Shown piece by piece: positions 8,113-15,464 of a DNA stretch of 37,534 nucleotides. Location: assembly GCA_051646925.1 (NCBI GenBank), contig JBOFDK010000081.1:1-37534 (forward strand), written 5' to 3'. The notes below the pieces were generated by a model, which searched no databases, was not told where the DNA came from, and saw only the letters and a list, made by a program, of their open reading frames with translations. Source of the stretch: JBOFDK01 sp051646925. Its GTDB lineage: Bacteria > Bacillota > Clostridia > Lachnospirales > Cellulosilyticaceae. A program made the translations under genes and the position numbers. Every line of letters starts with the position of its first letter. The first letter of the stretch is position 1.

Positions 8113-8544
8113 TTATAAATAAGGACGAAGTGCTATAGATAAATCTTCTTCTATCTTAATTAATTGAGTAGCTAGAGAATGTGATTCAATGTTCGCAGAT
8201 ATAAGGTCATTAAGATGAGCTGCAAGTGATTGTATACCCATATTACAACCATCAGTCATAAGTTTTGCAATTTCAGCATCAGTATCACCTACAGAAACTT
8301 TCCAGTTAATTGTCAGCCAAGATATAACTTCAATTAATGGATTTGGCGATTTTGGTGATTCAGATGCTAAGCAAAGTGCAGTTTCTAAACGTTTTTTTAA
8401 TAAAAGATGTTGTTCTAGACTATTTTGTAAAATAGTTTTTAACGAATCAGATAGTGCTGCAGGTAAAACCTCTTCGAAACTGTTTATTGCCATTTGAATT
8501 CCTTTGTGAGTTTCTTGAAGTAGTTCAGATGTATGTGTATGCAT
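8113..8544 (-). CDS. Hypothetical all-helical protein (143 aa), possibly ferritin-like bundle
   Basis: The 143-aa product is predicted entirely helical, with about four amphipathic helices. It begins with a His-rich MHTHTSELLQETHKG and contains spaced His, Glu and Asp residues (LEQHLLLKKRLE; IESHSLATQLIKIEED). The pattern resembles small four-helix-bundle proteins such as the DUF2383/ferritin-like groups, but I cannot identify a clean metal-binding motif, so this is only a fold suggestion. It is cytoplasmic, with no membrane segment. GGAGG lies eight bases before the ATG. It is divergent from the pentapeptide-repeat gene at 8728, with 183 bases of shared intergenic DNA. Confidence 0.7.
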   Translation of the reverse strand: MHTHTSELLQETHKGIQMAINSFEEVLPAALSDSLKTILQNSLEQHLLLKKRLETALCLASESPKSPNPLIEVISWLTINWKVSVGDTDAEIAKLMTDGCNMGIQSLAAHLNDLISANIESHSLATQLIKIEEDLSIALRPYL

Positions 8545-8727
8545 GTTATGCCTCCAATAAATTATTTAGCTTATTGTCAGTATTTTGGCTGAAAAATATA
8601 CATTTGATTTTAGAACTACATATAAAAGTAAAATATAAGAATAAAAGAAATATGTTTTAATATGTATATAGCTTTAAAAAGATGACTAGGATATAATAAA
8701 GAAATAATACGTAACATAGGAGGCAAT

Positions 8728-9378
8728 ATGAGCTTAGCGAAGAAAAAAGGAAATACGGGTATGCACTATAAAAATGCAGTTAAAACACATAAAAATTTTA
8801 TGTATCAAGATTTAAAAAGAAGTCATTGTTATGATTGCGATTTTACAGGTTCTAATTTTGATTTTGCAAGTTTTAGAGGAGCGCATTTTAAATCTTGTAA
8901 TTTTTTTGGAGCATCATTCAAAGCGGCGGAATTTGTAGGTAGTAATCTTAAAAAAAGTCGTTTCAAAAAAGCACATTTAGAAGATGCATTATTTGAAGGT
9001 GTCAATTTAGATGCTACTGATTTTGAAGGTGCGGTGTTTAAAAATGTTATTTTTGTAGGGTGTGATGTAAGTAAGGCTAAAAATCTGAATGTAGTTAGTG
9101 TAAATATAAAAATATATGATGAAATGCCAACACTTGAAATGAGTGTAGAGTTACAAGAAGCTATTGCAGAAGCACTAGAAAATCCATACATTAAAGCATC
9201 TAGAGTGCTAGATGTAAAAGATGGCGGAATAAATACTATAAGTATTATGCGCTTACTTGTTCATTATACAGAAGAAAATTTAATTATAGGTTTGAAACAA
9301 ATGAAAAATGAAATTAGTAATGACTTCTGTACGCTAAGTTATATTATGAAGTTTTTAGGAAAGATAGAGAATTTGTAA
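8728..9378 (+). CDS. Pentapeptide-repeat protein
   Basis: The 216-aa protein has an N-terminal run of pentapeptide repeats (residues about 30-115) with the A(D/N)LXX-like pattern: CDFTG SNFDF ASFRG AHFKS CNFFG ASFKA AEFVG SNLKK. This should form a right-handed quadrilateral beta-helix. The last 70 residues are helical and do not resemble repeats. Some members of this fold mimic DNA and protect gyrase from quinolones (Qnr, MfpA), but those are all-repeat dimers, and this one has only about 17 repeats plus an unrelated tail, so a Qnr role is not supported. The start follows GGAGGC at 8719-8724. The IS607-type remnant begins just downstream. Confidence 0.87.
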   Translation: MSLAKKKGNTGMHYKNAVKTHKNFMYQDLKRSHCYDCDFTGSNFDFASFRGAHFKSCNFFGASFKAAEFVGSNLKKSRFKKAHLEDALFEGVNLDATDFEGAVFKNVIFVGCDVSKAKNLNVVSVNIKIYDEMPTLEMSVELQEAIAEALENPYIKASRVLDVKDGGINTISIMRLLVHYTEENLIIGLKQMKNEISNDFCTLSYIMKFLGKIENL

Positions 9379-9420
9379 AAAAATTAGGAGATTTTCTTTA
9401 GTTGGTAAAAATATTGATAA

Positions 9421-9927
9421 ATGTGTTTAAATATACATGGTAATACTAGAAAAATGGTTATATACACTATGGTTTCCACAAATAATCAAAAAGATGATTT
9501 GTTAAACCAAGTTAAGTTTCTCCAAGACTTTGCAAATGCTAAGGCAATAATTATAGATGAAGTCATTCAAGACATAGGTAGTGGGCTGGATTACAATCGT
9601 AAGAAGTGGAATAAATTAATTGAATAAGTTATGGAAAACAAGATTGATACGATTGTAATTACTTACAAAGATAGATTTATCCGTTTTGGGTATGAATGGT
9701 TCGAGAAGTTTTTATTGAAATTTGATACAAAGTTGTTAGTTGTAAATAATGAATTTTTATCACTACAAGAAGAATTTGTTCAAGACATTATATCAACACT
9801 GCATGTTTTTAGTTGTAGAATTTACGGGTTAAGGAAATACAAAAAGAAAATAGAGGAGGATGAAGAGATTGCAAAGAGCATACAAAGTGGAATTAAAGCC
9901 AACGGAACAACAAATTCAAAAAATTAA
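9421..9927 (+). pseudogene. Broken IS607-type serine transposase TnpA
   Basis: The frame has the serine-recombinase catalytic core (VIYTMVSTNNQKDDL, IIDEVIQDIGSGLDYNRKKW, VITYKDRFIRFGYEWF, DIISTLHVFSCRIYG) but is interrupted by TAA at 9625-9627. The sequence IE-stop-VMENKID fits a single GAA-to-TAA change in the family's IEEVMENKID. Two further defects are visible. The MerR-like N-terminal DNA-binding domain is absent, with several stop codons upstream. The catalytic-site YARVS motif reads YTMVS, so the conserved Arg before the nucleophile Ser is Met. TnpB starts in another frame within its last 70 bases. It cannot make a normal transposase. Readthrough products would still lack the arginine and the DNA-binding domain. 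Confidence 0.88.
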
Positions 9928-11053
9928 TCAGTTTTTGGGTGTTTGCAGATGGCTTTACAACGCTTATCTTGTTAAAAACCAATCTCTTTATCAAGACTTT
10001 AAAGACGGTAAGTTAGATAAGAAAAAAGCCTTTATGTCAGCTAATGACTTTGACAAGTGTATCAATAATGAAGTCAAAGTCTTAGAAGAATATAAATGGA
10101 TTAGTGATTGTGGGAGTAAGGCAAGAAAGAAAGCTATATGCAATGCAGAAATAGCGTATAAGAGATTTTTTACTGGTAAGAGTAAGTTTCCAAAGTTCAA
10201 AAAGAAAAATAAGCAAAACGTTAAATTGTACTTTCCAAAGAATAATAAGACGGATTGGAAAATAGAACGCCATAGGATTAACATACCTACACTTAAATGG
10301 ATAGGCATTAAAGAGTTTGGTTATATACCTATAAATGCAAAAGTTATTAATGGCACTGTTTCTAAACAAGCAGATAGATACTATGTGTCAGTTGTGTGCG
10401 AGGTTGAAGAAACTAAGAACCACAAAACCAAGTCAGAACCACTAGGCATTGACCTAGGTGTAAAAGATTTTGCAGTTATGAGTAACACAATAACCAAGAA
10501 GAATATTAATAAGACTCCAAGAGTTAAAAAGCTAGAAAAGAAATTAAAACGTGAGCAAGTAAGACTTTCAAGGAAATATGAATGTCTTAAAAAATCAAAT
10601 AAAAATAGAAAAGGAGAAGCTACTAGACAAAATATCCGTAAGCAAGTAGTTAAAGTACAAAGACTTCATCAAAGATTAACTAATATTCGTACAGATTACA
10701 TTAGCAAGTGTGTTGCTGAAATAGTAGAACAAAAACCAAGTTCAATTACTATCGAACACTTACAGGTTAAAGGTATGATGAAAAATCGTCACTTATCAAA
10801 AGCAGTTGCACAACAGAAGTTTTATGAGTTTAGAGTAAAGCTTACTAATAAATGTAAACAAAACGACATTGAACTTAGAGTGGTAGATAGATGGTATCCA
10901 TCTTCTAAACTATGCTCATGTTGTGGGACTATCAAGAAAGACTTAGAGCTTTCTGACAGAGTTTATGTTTGCAATAGTTGTGGACTTGTGATTGATAGAG
11001 ATTTTAATGCGAGTATTAATCTGAGAGAAGCAAAAACTTACAAGATAGCTTAA
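9860..11053 (+). CDS. tnpB: TnpB, RNA-guided nuclease of IS607-type element
   Basis: The 397-aa protein begins with the usual RAYKVELKPTEQQ segment and N-terminal helical region. It then has the split RuvC domain with all three acidic residues: Asp198 (LGIDLGVKDF), Glu299 (ITIEHLQVKGM) and Asp381 (IDRDFNASINLRE). A zinc-ribbon with CSCCG and CNSCG pairs lies between the last two. TnpB proteins are the ancestors of Cas12 and cut DNA guided by an omegaRNA made from the element's right end. Full length and intact residues indicate an active enzyme, in contrast to the broken tnpA. An ATG at 9860 is listed, but the GAGGAGG site touches it, so a TTG at 9869 may be the true start. Confidence 0.93.
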   Translation: MKRLQRAYKVELKPTEQQIQKINQFLGVCRWLYNAYLVKNQSLYQDFKDGKLDKKKAFMSANDFDKCINNEVKVLEEYKWISDCGSKARKKAICNAEIAYKRFFTGKSKFPKFKKKNKQNVKLYFPKNNKTDWKIERHRINIPTLKWIGIKEFGYIPINAKVINGTVSKQADRYYVSVVCEVEETKNHKTKSEPLGIDLGVKDFAVMSNTITKKNINKTPRVKKLEKKLKREQVRLSRKYECLKKSNKNRKGEATRQNIRKQVVKVQRLHQRLTNIRTDYISKCVAEIVEQKPSSITIEHLQVKGMMKNRHLSKAVAQQKFYEFRVKLTNKCKQNDIELRVVDRWYPSSKLCSCCGTIKKDLELSDRVYVCNSCGLVIDRDFNASINLREAKTYKIA

Positions 11054-11110
11054 TCACGTTACTGTAAGTGTGTACCGATGGCTAGTCGGGAATTTACGAC
11101 TGTGGAGTGT
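11000..11110 (+). ncRNA. Probable omegaRNA (reRNA) scaffold at the tnpB 3' end
   Basis: The sequence after the tnpB stop contains a GGGAATTTACGACTGTGGAGT block like the GAATTYACGCCTGTGGAG signature often seen in TnpB-associated 3' ends. It can fold as stem AGTCG (11084-11088) with CGACT (11097-11101), plus a small upstream TTAC/GTAA hairpin. In known TnpB systems the scaffold overlaps the 3' end of tnpB and the guide is the DNA just beyond the right end. The exact ends are not determinable here. If this reading holds, the guide would come from roughly 11110-11150. Confidence 0.55.
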
Positions 11111-11218
11111 TACATCAAATGAGAGTAGTGTATTGTTTAAAATCACAAAATCAGACACGTTGAAACAGTAATTATCTCGATATGGGTAGATTTGTCCATA
11201 TTTTGAGTAGCAGATCAG

Positions 11219-12703
11219 ATGATAATAAAATATATTGAGGCAATAAAAAATGAAAGCAATATAAGAAGCCAACTAATTGAGCTTAGAAAATTCATTAAAA
11301 ATGAATGGAATAAAAGAGAGCTAGCATATGAATTAGAGGGTGAATATAAAATATTTGTTGATTTATTGCAGCATGAAGATGCTAAAATAAGAAAAAATGC
11401 GGTTTTAATTTTAGGAGAGTTAGAAGATGATGCGTTAGTAGATGTTATTTTTGAGGCTTATGAAAAAGAAGAAACTTTATTTGTGAAATCAGATTATTTA
11501 AAAGCGTTAAAATTATATGATTTTAGTATGTATAAAGAACAACTTAAAGCGCGTCTTAAATACCTTCTTGAAAATGATGCATTAGAAAATGAACAAAAGC
11601 ACAAAAAAGAAGAAATACGATTATTAAGTAGTTTGTTACTTTCAATAGAAAAACCAGAAAAACATAAATTTACAGGTTTTAAATGTAGTAATGATATTAT
11701 TTTAGTAACGAATAAAAATCACCAACAAGTTACTCTAGACCAAATTAAATCAGGAAAAGCAAAAATATTTAATGCAGGGGTAATTGTTCGGACTGAAGAG
11801 TTAAAAGAAATTCTAGGTATAAGAACATATTCGGCAATATTGTTTAAATTACCAAAAGTAGGTATCGTGTCAAAAGATCCGAAAGTAGCGGCGCAGCAGT
11901 TAGTTGATGGTGGGTTATTGCAATTTTTGAAAGAAAGACATGATGGAAGTGTACCTTTTTATTTTCGCATTGAATTAAAAACAAAACAGCTATTAGACCA
12001 AAAAAGTCAATTTGCAAAAACGCTAGGAAGCGAAATCGAACGTTTAACATCTAGGCAACTAGTTAATGATACATCTCACTATGAAATCGAACTTCGTCTT
12101 ATTGAAAATAAGGATGAAGAGTGGAATGTTCTTATTAAATTATATACGATAGATGATAATAGGTTTGATTATAGAAAAAATACGGTTGCAGCAAGTATTG
12201 CACCACAAACAGCAGCATTAATTGCGCAATTAGCTAAGCCGTATATGAAAGAAGAAGCGTCTGTACTAGACCCTTTTTGTGGTGTTGGAACGATGCTTAT
12301 TGAACGTAATGAAGTTATGCATACGGAAAATAGATATGGCGTAGATATATATGGCGAAGCTATAGAAGGTGCTATTGAAAATATGAATCGTAAAAATTTA
12401 TTTGCAAACTTAGTTACTCGTGATTTTTTTGAGTTTCAGCATAAATATTTATTTGATGAAATATTTACAAATATGCCTACAGTAATGGGACGAAAAACAC
12501 AACAAGAAATTGATATGTTATACGAAGCTTTTTTTGAAAAAGCACATACGATGCTAGTGCCAAAAGGTATTATAGTAATGTATACAAGGGACTTAAAATT
12601 AGTTGAAAAATATGTAGATGAGTTTCAATATTATACTATACAAGAGAAAATATGTATTTCAGCAAGAGAAGACGCATTTGTTTGTATATTGAAAATAAAA
12701 TAA
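11219..12703 (+). CDS. HEAT-repeat protein with RlmL/Trm14-like SAM methyltransferase domain
   Basis: The 494-aa protein starts with helical HEAT-like repeats (about residues 15-130, e.g. DAKIRKNAVLILGELEDDALVDVIFEAYE). It continues with a THUMP/ferredoxin-like middle region and ends with a Rossmann methyltransferase: motif I DPFCGVGTMLIERNE (Asp351) and motif IV NMP (Asn418) in TNMPTVMGRKT. DPFCG with N-(P/M)-P is typical of N2-guanosine RNA methyltransferases of the RlmL/Trm11/Trm14 type, so rRNA or tRNA is the likely substrate. The only in-frame ATG upstream is at 11219 and has no good ribosome site. An in-frame stop sits at 11204. The IS element ends about 100 bases upstream and may have replaced its native leader. 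Confidence 0.82.
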   Translation: MIIKYIEAIKNESNIRSQLIELRKFIKNEWNKRELAYELEGEYKIFVDLLQHEDAKIRKNAVLILGELEDDALVDVIFEAYEKEETLFVKSDYLKALKLYDFSMYKEQLKARLKYLLENDALENEQKHKKEEIRLLSSLLLSIEKPEKHKFTGFKCSNDIILVTNKNHQQVTLDQIKSGKAKIFNAGVIVRTEELKEILGIRTYSAILFKLPKVGIVSKDPKVAAQQLVDGGLLQFLKERHDGSVPFYFRIELKTKQLLDQKSQFAKTLGSEIERLTSRQLVNDTSHYEIELRLIENKDEEWNVLIKLYTIDDNRFDYRKNTVAASIAPQTAALIAQLAKPYMKEEASVLDPFCGVGTMLIERNEVMHTENRYGVDIYGEAIEGAIENMNRKNLFANLVTRDFFEFQHKYLFDEIFTNMPTVMGRKTQQEIDMLYEAFFEKAHTMLVPKGIIVMYTRDLKLVEKYVDEFQYYTIQEKICISAREDAFVCILKIK

Positions 12704-12727
12704 AAAAATAAATAATTCAAGGAAAAC

Positions 12728-12756
12728 TTGACAAATGAAATTATATAGTGTATCAT
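12728..12756 (+). promoter_or_regulatory. Promoter of the lysine riboswitch transcript
   Basis: TTGACA and TATCAT are separated by exactly 17 bases. The inferred transcript starts about 20 bases before the riboswitch P1 helix. Confidence 0.75.
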
Positions 12757-12782
12757 GTTATATAATTACAATATGAAGAATA

Positions 12783-12950
12783 AATAGAGGTTGCAATAAT
12801 AATCAGTATGTTTGTGGAGTTAAGCACTGTGAAACAAACAAAAAGGTATTGTTGCCGAAACGTGTAGTGGACGCTTTCAAGCTACATAGTTGGGGTTATA
12901 TCAAATAGGTATAACACTGTCGCAGTTTAACTGTGATGAGCTATTACAAA
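12783..12950 (+). ncRNA. Lysine riboswitch (L box) aptamer
   Basis: The conserved L-box blocks occur in order: AGAGGTTGCAATAATAATCAGTATG, GTGGAGTTAAGCACTGTGAAA, a GTTGCCGAAACG block, TAGTTGGGGTTATAT, ATAACACTGTCGCAG and the closing GATGAGCTATT. The P1 helix pairs AATAG (12783-12787) with CTATT (12941-12945). The five-helix pattern matches the lysine riboswitch family, which represses by promoting termination when lysine is bound. A terminator hairpin follows at 12993-13026. The controlled gene is an NhaC-type transporter, a combination known in Firmicutes, where the transporter is thought to move lysine (LysW). Confidence 0.93.
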
Positions 12951-12992
12951 AGTCTTATTTTGTGTACAGAGCCAGTTTTTTCTGGCAGTCGG

Positions 12993-13026
12993 AAAAAAAG
13001 CCTTGAGTGATAACTCAAGGCTTTTT
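12993..13026 (+). terminator. Riboswitch expression-platform terminator
   Basis: The perfect stem AAAAGCCTTGAGT / ACTCAAGGCTTTT is followed by T's, 36 bases before the NhaC start. A smaller GCCAG/CTGGC hairpin lies just before it (12970-12986). It fits lysine-dependent termination. Confidence 0.85.
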
Positions 13027-13062
13027 ATTGTAGAAAAAATAAAAATAAAGGGGGATTTTAGA

Positions 13063-14610
13063 ATGGAAGCAATTGATATTGGCTGGTTATCGATATTACC
13101 ACCACTTATAGCTATTGGATTAGCACTTATTACAAAAGAAGTTATTTCTTCGCTTATTGTAGGTATTTTATCAGGAACTATGATATATGCTTTTAATACA
13201 GGAGGCGGTGTAGTTAAAGGATTAGATGTAACATTTTCGCTTATGAGTCAAAAACTAGGAGACAATGCTCCGATTATTATATTCTTAGGATTTTTGGGTG
13301 CACTAGTTGCAGTTATTACAATGGCAGGTGGTTCAAGAGCTTATGGTGATTGGGCAACAAAAAAAATAACTACAAAAAAAGGTGCACAATTAGGAACATC
13401 ATTACTTGGAACTATGATTTTTATTGATGACTATTTTAACTGCTTAACGATTGGTACAGTAATGAGACCAGTAGCAGATAAGCATCATATATCTAGAGCA
13501 AAACTAGCTTATATAATAGATTCAACAGCAGCACCGATATGTATTATTGCACCTATTTCATCATGGGCGGCATCAGTTATATCTCAAATGAATGGGTTAG
13601 AAGTAAATGGTGTGCAATTAAATGGTATGGAAACTTTTATGGCAACGATTCCGTTTAATTTATATGCGATATTGACATTAATCATGGTAGTTGTTTTATG
13701 TGTAACAGATATTGAATTTGGACCGATGAAAAAATTTGAACAACTTGCACGTGATAGAAAAGAAAAGAAATTACCAATTCAAAATGAAGAAGATGATGAA
13801 TTAAGTAGATTAACAGTATCGGCAAAAGGACGTGTATTTGACCTTGTTATTCCGATTGCATCACTAATTGTTTTTTCAGTATTATCAATGTTATATATTG
13901 GTGGATATTTTGAAGGCGGAATGACGCTTGCTGAAGGATTTGGAAATACAGATGCAGGTCCAGCGTTAGCAATTGCAGGGTTTGGTGCATTATTAGTTGC
14001 ATTTTTATTATTTGTACCAAGAAAAGTAATTTCATTTAAATCTTTTATGGAAGGTATTGGAACTGGTATTAAATCAATGGTTGGAGCTTTTGTTATTTTA
14101 ACACTTGCATGGACTATTAGTGGTGTATGCCGTGACCTTTTAAATACTGGGGACTTTGTAGGAATGAAAGTAGCAGAGTCTAATATGCCTGTAGCATTAA
14201 TACCGGCAATTGTATTTATTGTAGCGGGTGGATTAGCATTTGCTATGGGTACATCTTGGGGAACTTTTGGTATTTTAATTCCAATCGTTACAGTAATTTG
14301 TGCATCTGTAGCACCACAACTTGTTACAGCAACACTTGCAGCAACTTTAGCAGGAGCAGTATTTGGTGACCATTGTTCACCTATTTCAGATACTACTATT
14401 TTATCTTCTACAGGTTCGGGATGTAATCATATTGACCATGTATCATCTCAAATACCGTATGCAATGGTAGTAGCATCATGTTGTTTTGTAGGGTATATTA
14501 TAGCTGGATTTACAGCAAACCCATGGTTAACACTAGGTGTATCTATTGGACTACTAGTTATAGTACTACTTATTTTAAATCACTTAAGTAAAAAAGAAAA
14601 ATTGAAATAA
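13063..14610 (+). CDS. NhaC-family antiporter, probable lysine transporter (LysW-like)
   Basis: The 515-aa membrane protein has about 11-12 hydrophobic segments and NhaC-family landmarks, including TMIFIDDYFNCLTIG and the conserved FGDHCSPISDTTILSS signature. The frame runs upstream through the riboswitch terminator, but translation should start at the ATG at 13063, which has an AAGGGGGAT ribosome site. Family members are annotated as Na+/H+ antiporters. Control by a lysine riboswitch argues that this one imports lysine or exchanges it for another ion or amino acid. It is transcribed alone and followed by a terminator at 14619-14648. It is expected to be switched off when cellular lysine is high. 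Confidence 0.9.
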   Translation: MEAIDIGWLSILPPLIAIGLALITKEVISSLIVGILSGTMIYAFNTGGGVVKGLDVTFSLMSQKLGDNAPIIIFLGFLGALVAVITMAGGSRAYGDWATKKITTKKGAQLGTSLLGTMIFIDDYFNCLTIGTVMRPVADKHHISRAKLAYIIDSTAAPICIIAPISSWAASVISQMNGLEVNGVQLNGMETFMATIPFNLYAILTLIMVVVLCVTDIEFGPMKKFEQLARDRKEKKLPIQNEEDDELSRLTVSAKGRVFDLVIPIASLIVFSVLSMLYIGGYFEGGMTLAEGFGNTDAGPALAIAGFGALLVAFLLFVPRKVISFKSFMEGIGTGIKSMVGAFVILTLAWTISGVCRDLLNTGDFVGMKVAESNMPVALIPAIVFIVAGGLAFAMGTSWGTFGILIPIVTVICASVAPQLVTATLAATLAGAVFGDHCSPISDTTILSSTGSGCNHIDHVSSQIPYAMVVASCCFVGYIIAGFTANPWLTLGVSIGLLVIVLLILNHLSKKEKLK

Positions 14611-14618
14611 TAGTTTTA

Positions 14619-14648
14619 AAAAAGATGCCAAAAGGCATCTTTTTTTTT
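14619..14648 (+). terminator. Terminator after the NhaC-family gene
   Basis: The perfect stem AAAGATGCC-aaaa-GGCATCTTT is followed by eight T's. Confidence 0.9.
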
Positions 14649-14722
14649 AGATTTTTTGAAAAATTTTTTTCACTAAATATATTCTTCATTAAAAAGCCAT
14701 ACTAAAGTAGTAGAATTGTGAT

Positions 14723-14737
14723 GATTTAGTAGAAATC
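14723..14737. promoter_or_regulatory. Dyad GATTT-agtag-AAATC upstream of the MacB-type transporter
   Basis: This 5-bp dyad lies within AGTAGTAG..TTGTGAT-GATTTAGTAGAAATC, which strongly resembles the block at 5171-5210. TAGTAGAA also repeats directly at 14708-14715 and 14727-14734, 19 bases apart. It is a candidate operator 23 bases before the ATPase start. The nearby DegU-like regulator is one possible binder, but nothing shows this directly. Confidence 0.35.
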
Positions 14738-14759
14738 GTATCCATAAGAGGTGAAAAAA

Positions 14760-15464
14760 ATGAATGATTATATTATATTTAAAGATATTAAGAAAATTTA
14801 TAAAATGGGTGAAGTTGAAATTCATGCGGTTAACGATGTAAGTTTTTCAATTAACAAAGGTGAATTTGTAATTGTAGCAGGAACAAGTGGGGCAGGAAAA
14901 AGTACTGTGCTGAATTTACTAGGAGGTATGGACCAAGCAACATCTGGTGAAATAATTGTTGATGGAAAAGAAATTAGTAAATATTCAGACAAAGAACTTA
15001 CGAAGTATAGACGTCATGATATAGGATTTGTTTTTCAGTTTTACAATTTAGTACAAAATTTAACAGCTAAAGAAAATATTGAATTAGCAACTCAGCTAAG
15101 TAATAATCCGCTAGATATTGATGAAATATTTGAAGGGGTAGAACTTAGTCATCGTAAAGAAAATTTTCCTTCTCAGTTATCAGGTGGGGAGCAGCAACGT
15201 GTAGCGATTGCAAGAGCTATTGCTAAAAATCCAAAACTTTTATTATGTGATGAACCGACAGGAGCGCTTGATTATAATACAGGAAAAGCGGTGCTAGCGT
15301 TATTACAAAAAATGTGTCATACAATGAATATGACAGTTGTTGTTATTACACATAACTTAGCACTAGCTGAAATGGGTGATAAAGTTATTTATATGAAAAA
15401 TGGAAAAATAGACAAAATAACTATAAATCCTGAGCCAACGCCTATAGAAAGGATTGAATGGTAA
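14760..15464 (+). CDS. ABC transporter ATP-binding protein (MacB/LolD type)
   Basis: The 234-aa ATPase contains Walker A GTSGAGKST, signature LSGGEQQRVAIARAIA, Walker B LLLCDEPTGALD and the H-loop ITHN. This is the standard MacB/LolD subfamily layout, which works with FtsX-like permeases as mechanotransmitters or lipid and peptide exporters. A GTG at 14751 is in frame, but the ATG at 14760 is preferred because the AGAGGTG ribosome site overlaps the GTG. The last codons overlap the start of the large permease gene (stop at 15462-15464, next ATG at 15458). The dyad at 14723-14737 lies just upstream. Confidence 0.93.
   Translation: MNDYIIFKDIKKIYKMGEVEIHAVNDVSFSINKGEFVIVAGTSGAGKSTVLNLLGGMDQATSGEIIVDGKEISKYSDKELTKYRRHDIGFVFQFYNLVQNLTAKENIELATQLSNNPLDIDEIFEGVELSHRKENFPSQLSGGEQQRVAIARAIAKNPKLLLCDEPTGALDYNTGKAVLALLQKMCHTMNMTVVVITHNLALAEMGDKVIYMKNGKIDKITINPEPTPIERIEW

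Larger units (their letters stand above)
9421..11110 (+). mobile_element. Decayed IS607-type element (broken tnpA, intact tnpB)
   Basis: The element consists of a defective serine-recombinase TnpA gene (9421-9927), an overlapping TnpB gene (9860-11053) and a structured 3' end with a sequence resembling TnpB omegaRNA. The tnpA-tnpB order with overlap is typical of IS607. The left end, including the TnpA helix-turn-helix coding part, is missing, so the left boundary is only approximate. No terminal inverted repeats or target duplications are expected for this family, and none were seen. It lies between the pentapeptide gene and the methyltransferase gene at 11219. Confidence 0.75.

Noticed and set aside
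8728..9378. Qnr-like quinolone resistance function for the pentapeptide protein
   Set aside because: The repeats cover only about 85 residues and are followed by an unrelated helical tail. Known Qnr proteins are almost all repeats.
13003..13062. Upstream extension of the NhaC-family gene
   Set aside because: It would start within the riboswitch terminator stem. The ATG at 13063 has a strong ribosome site.
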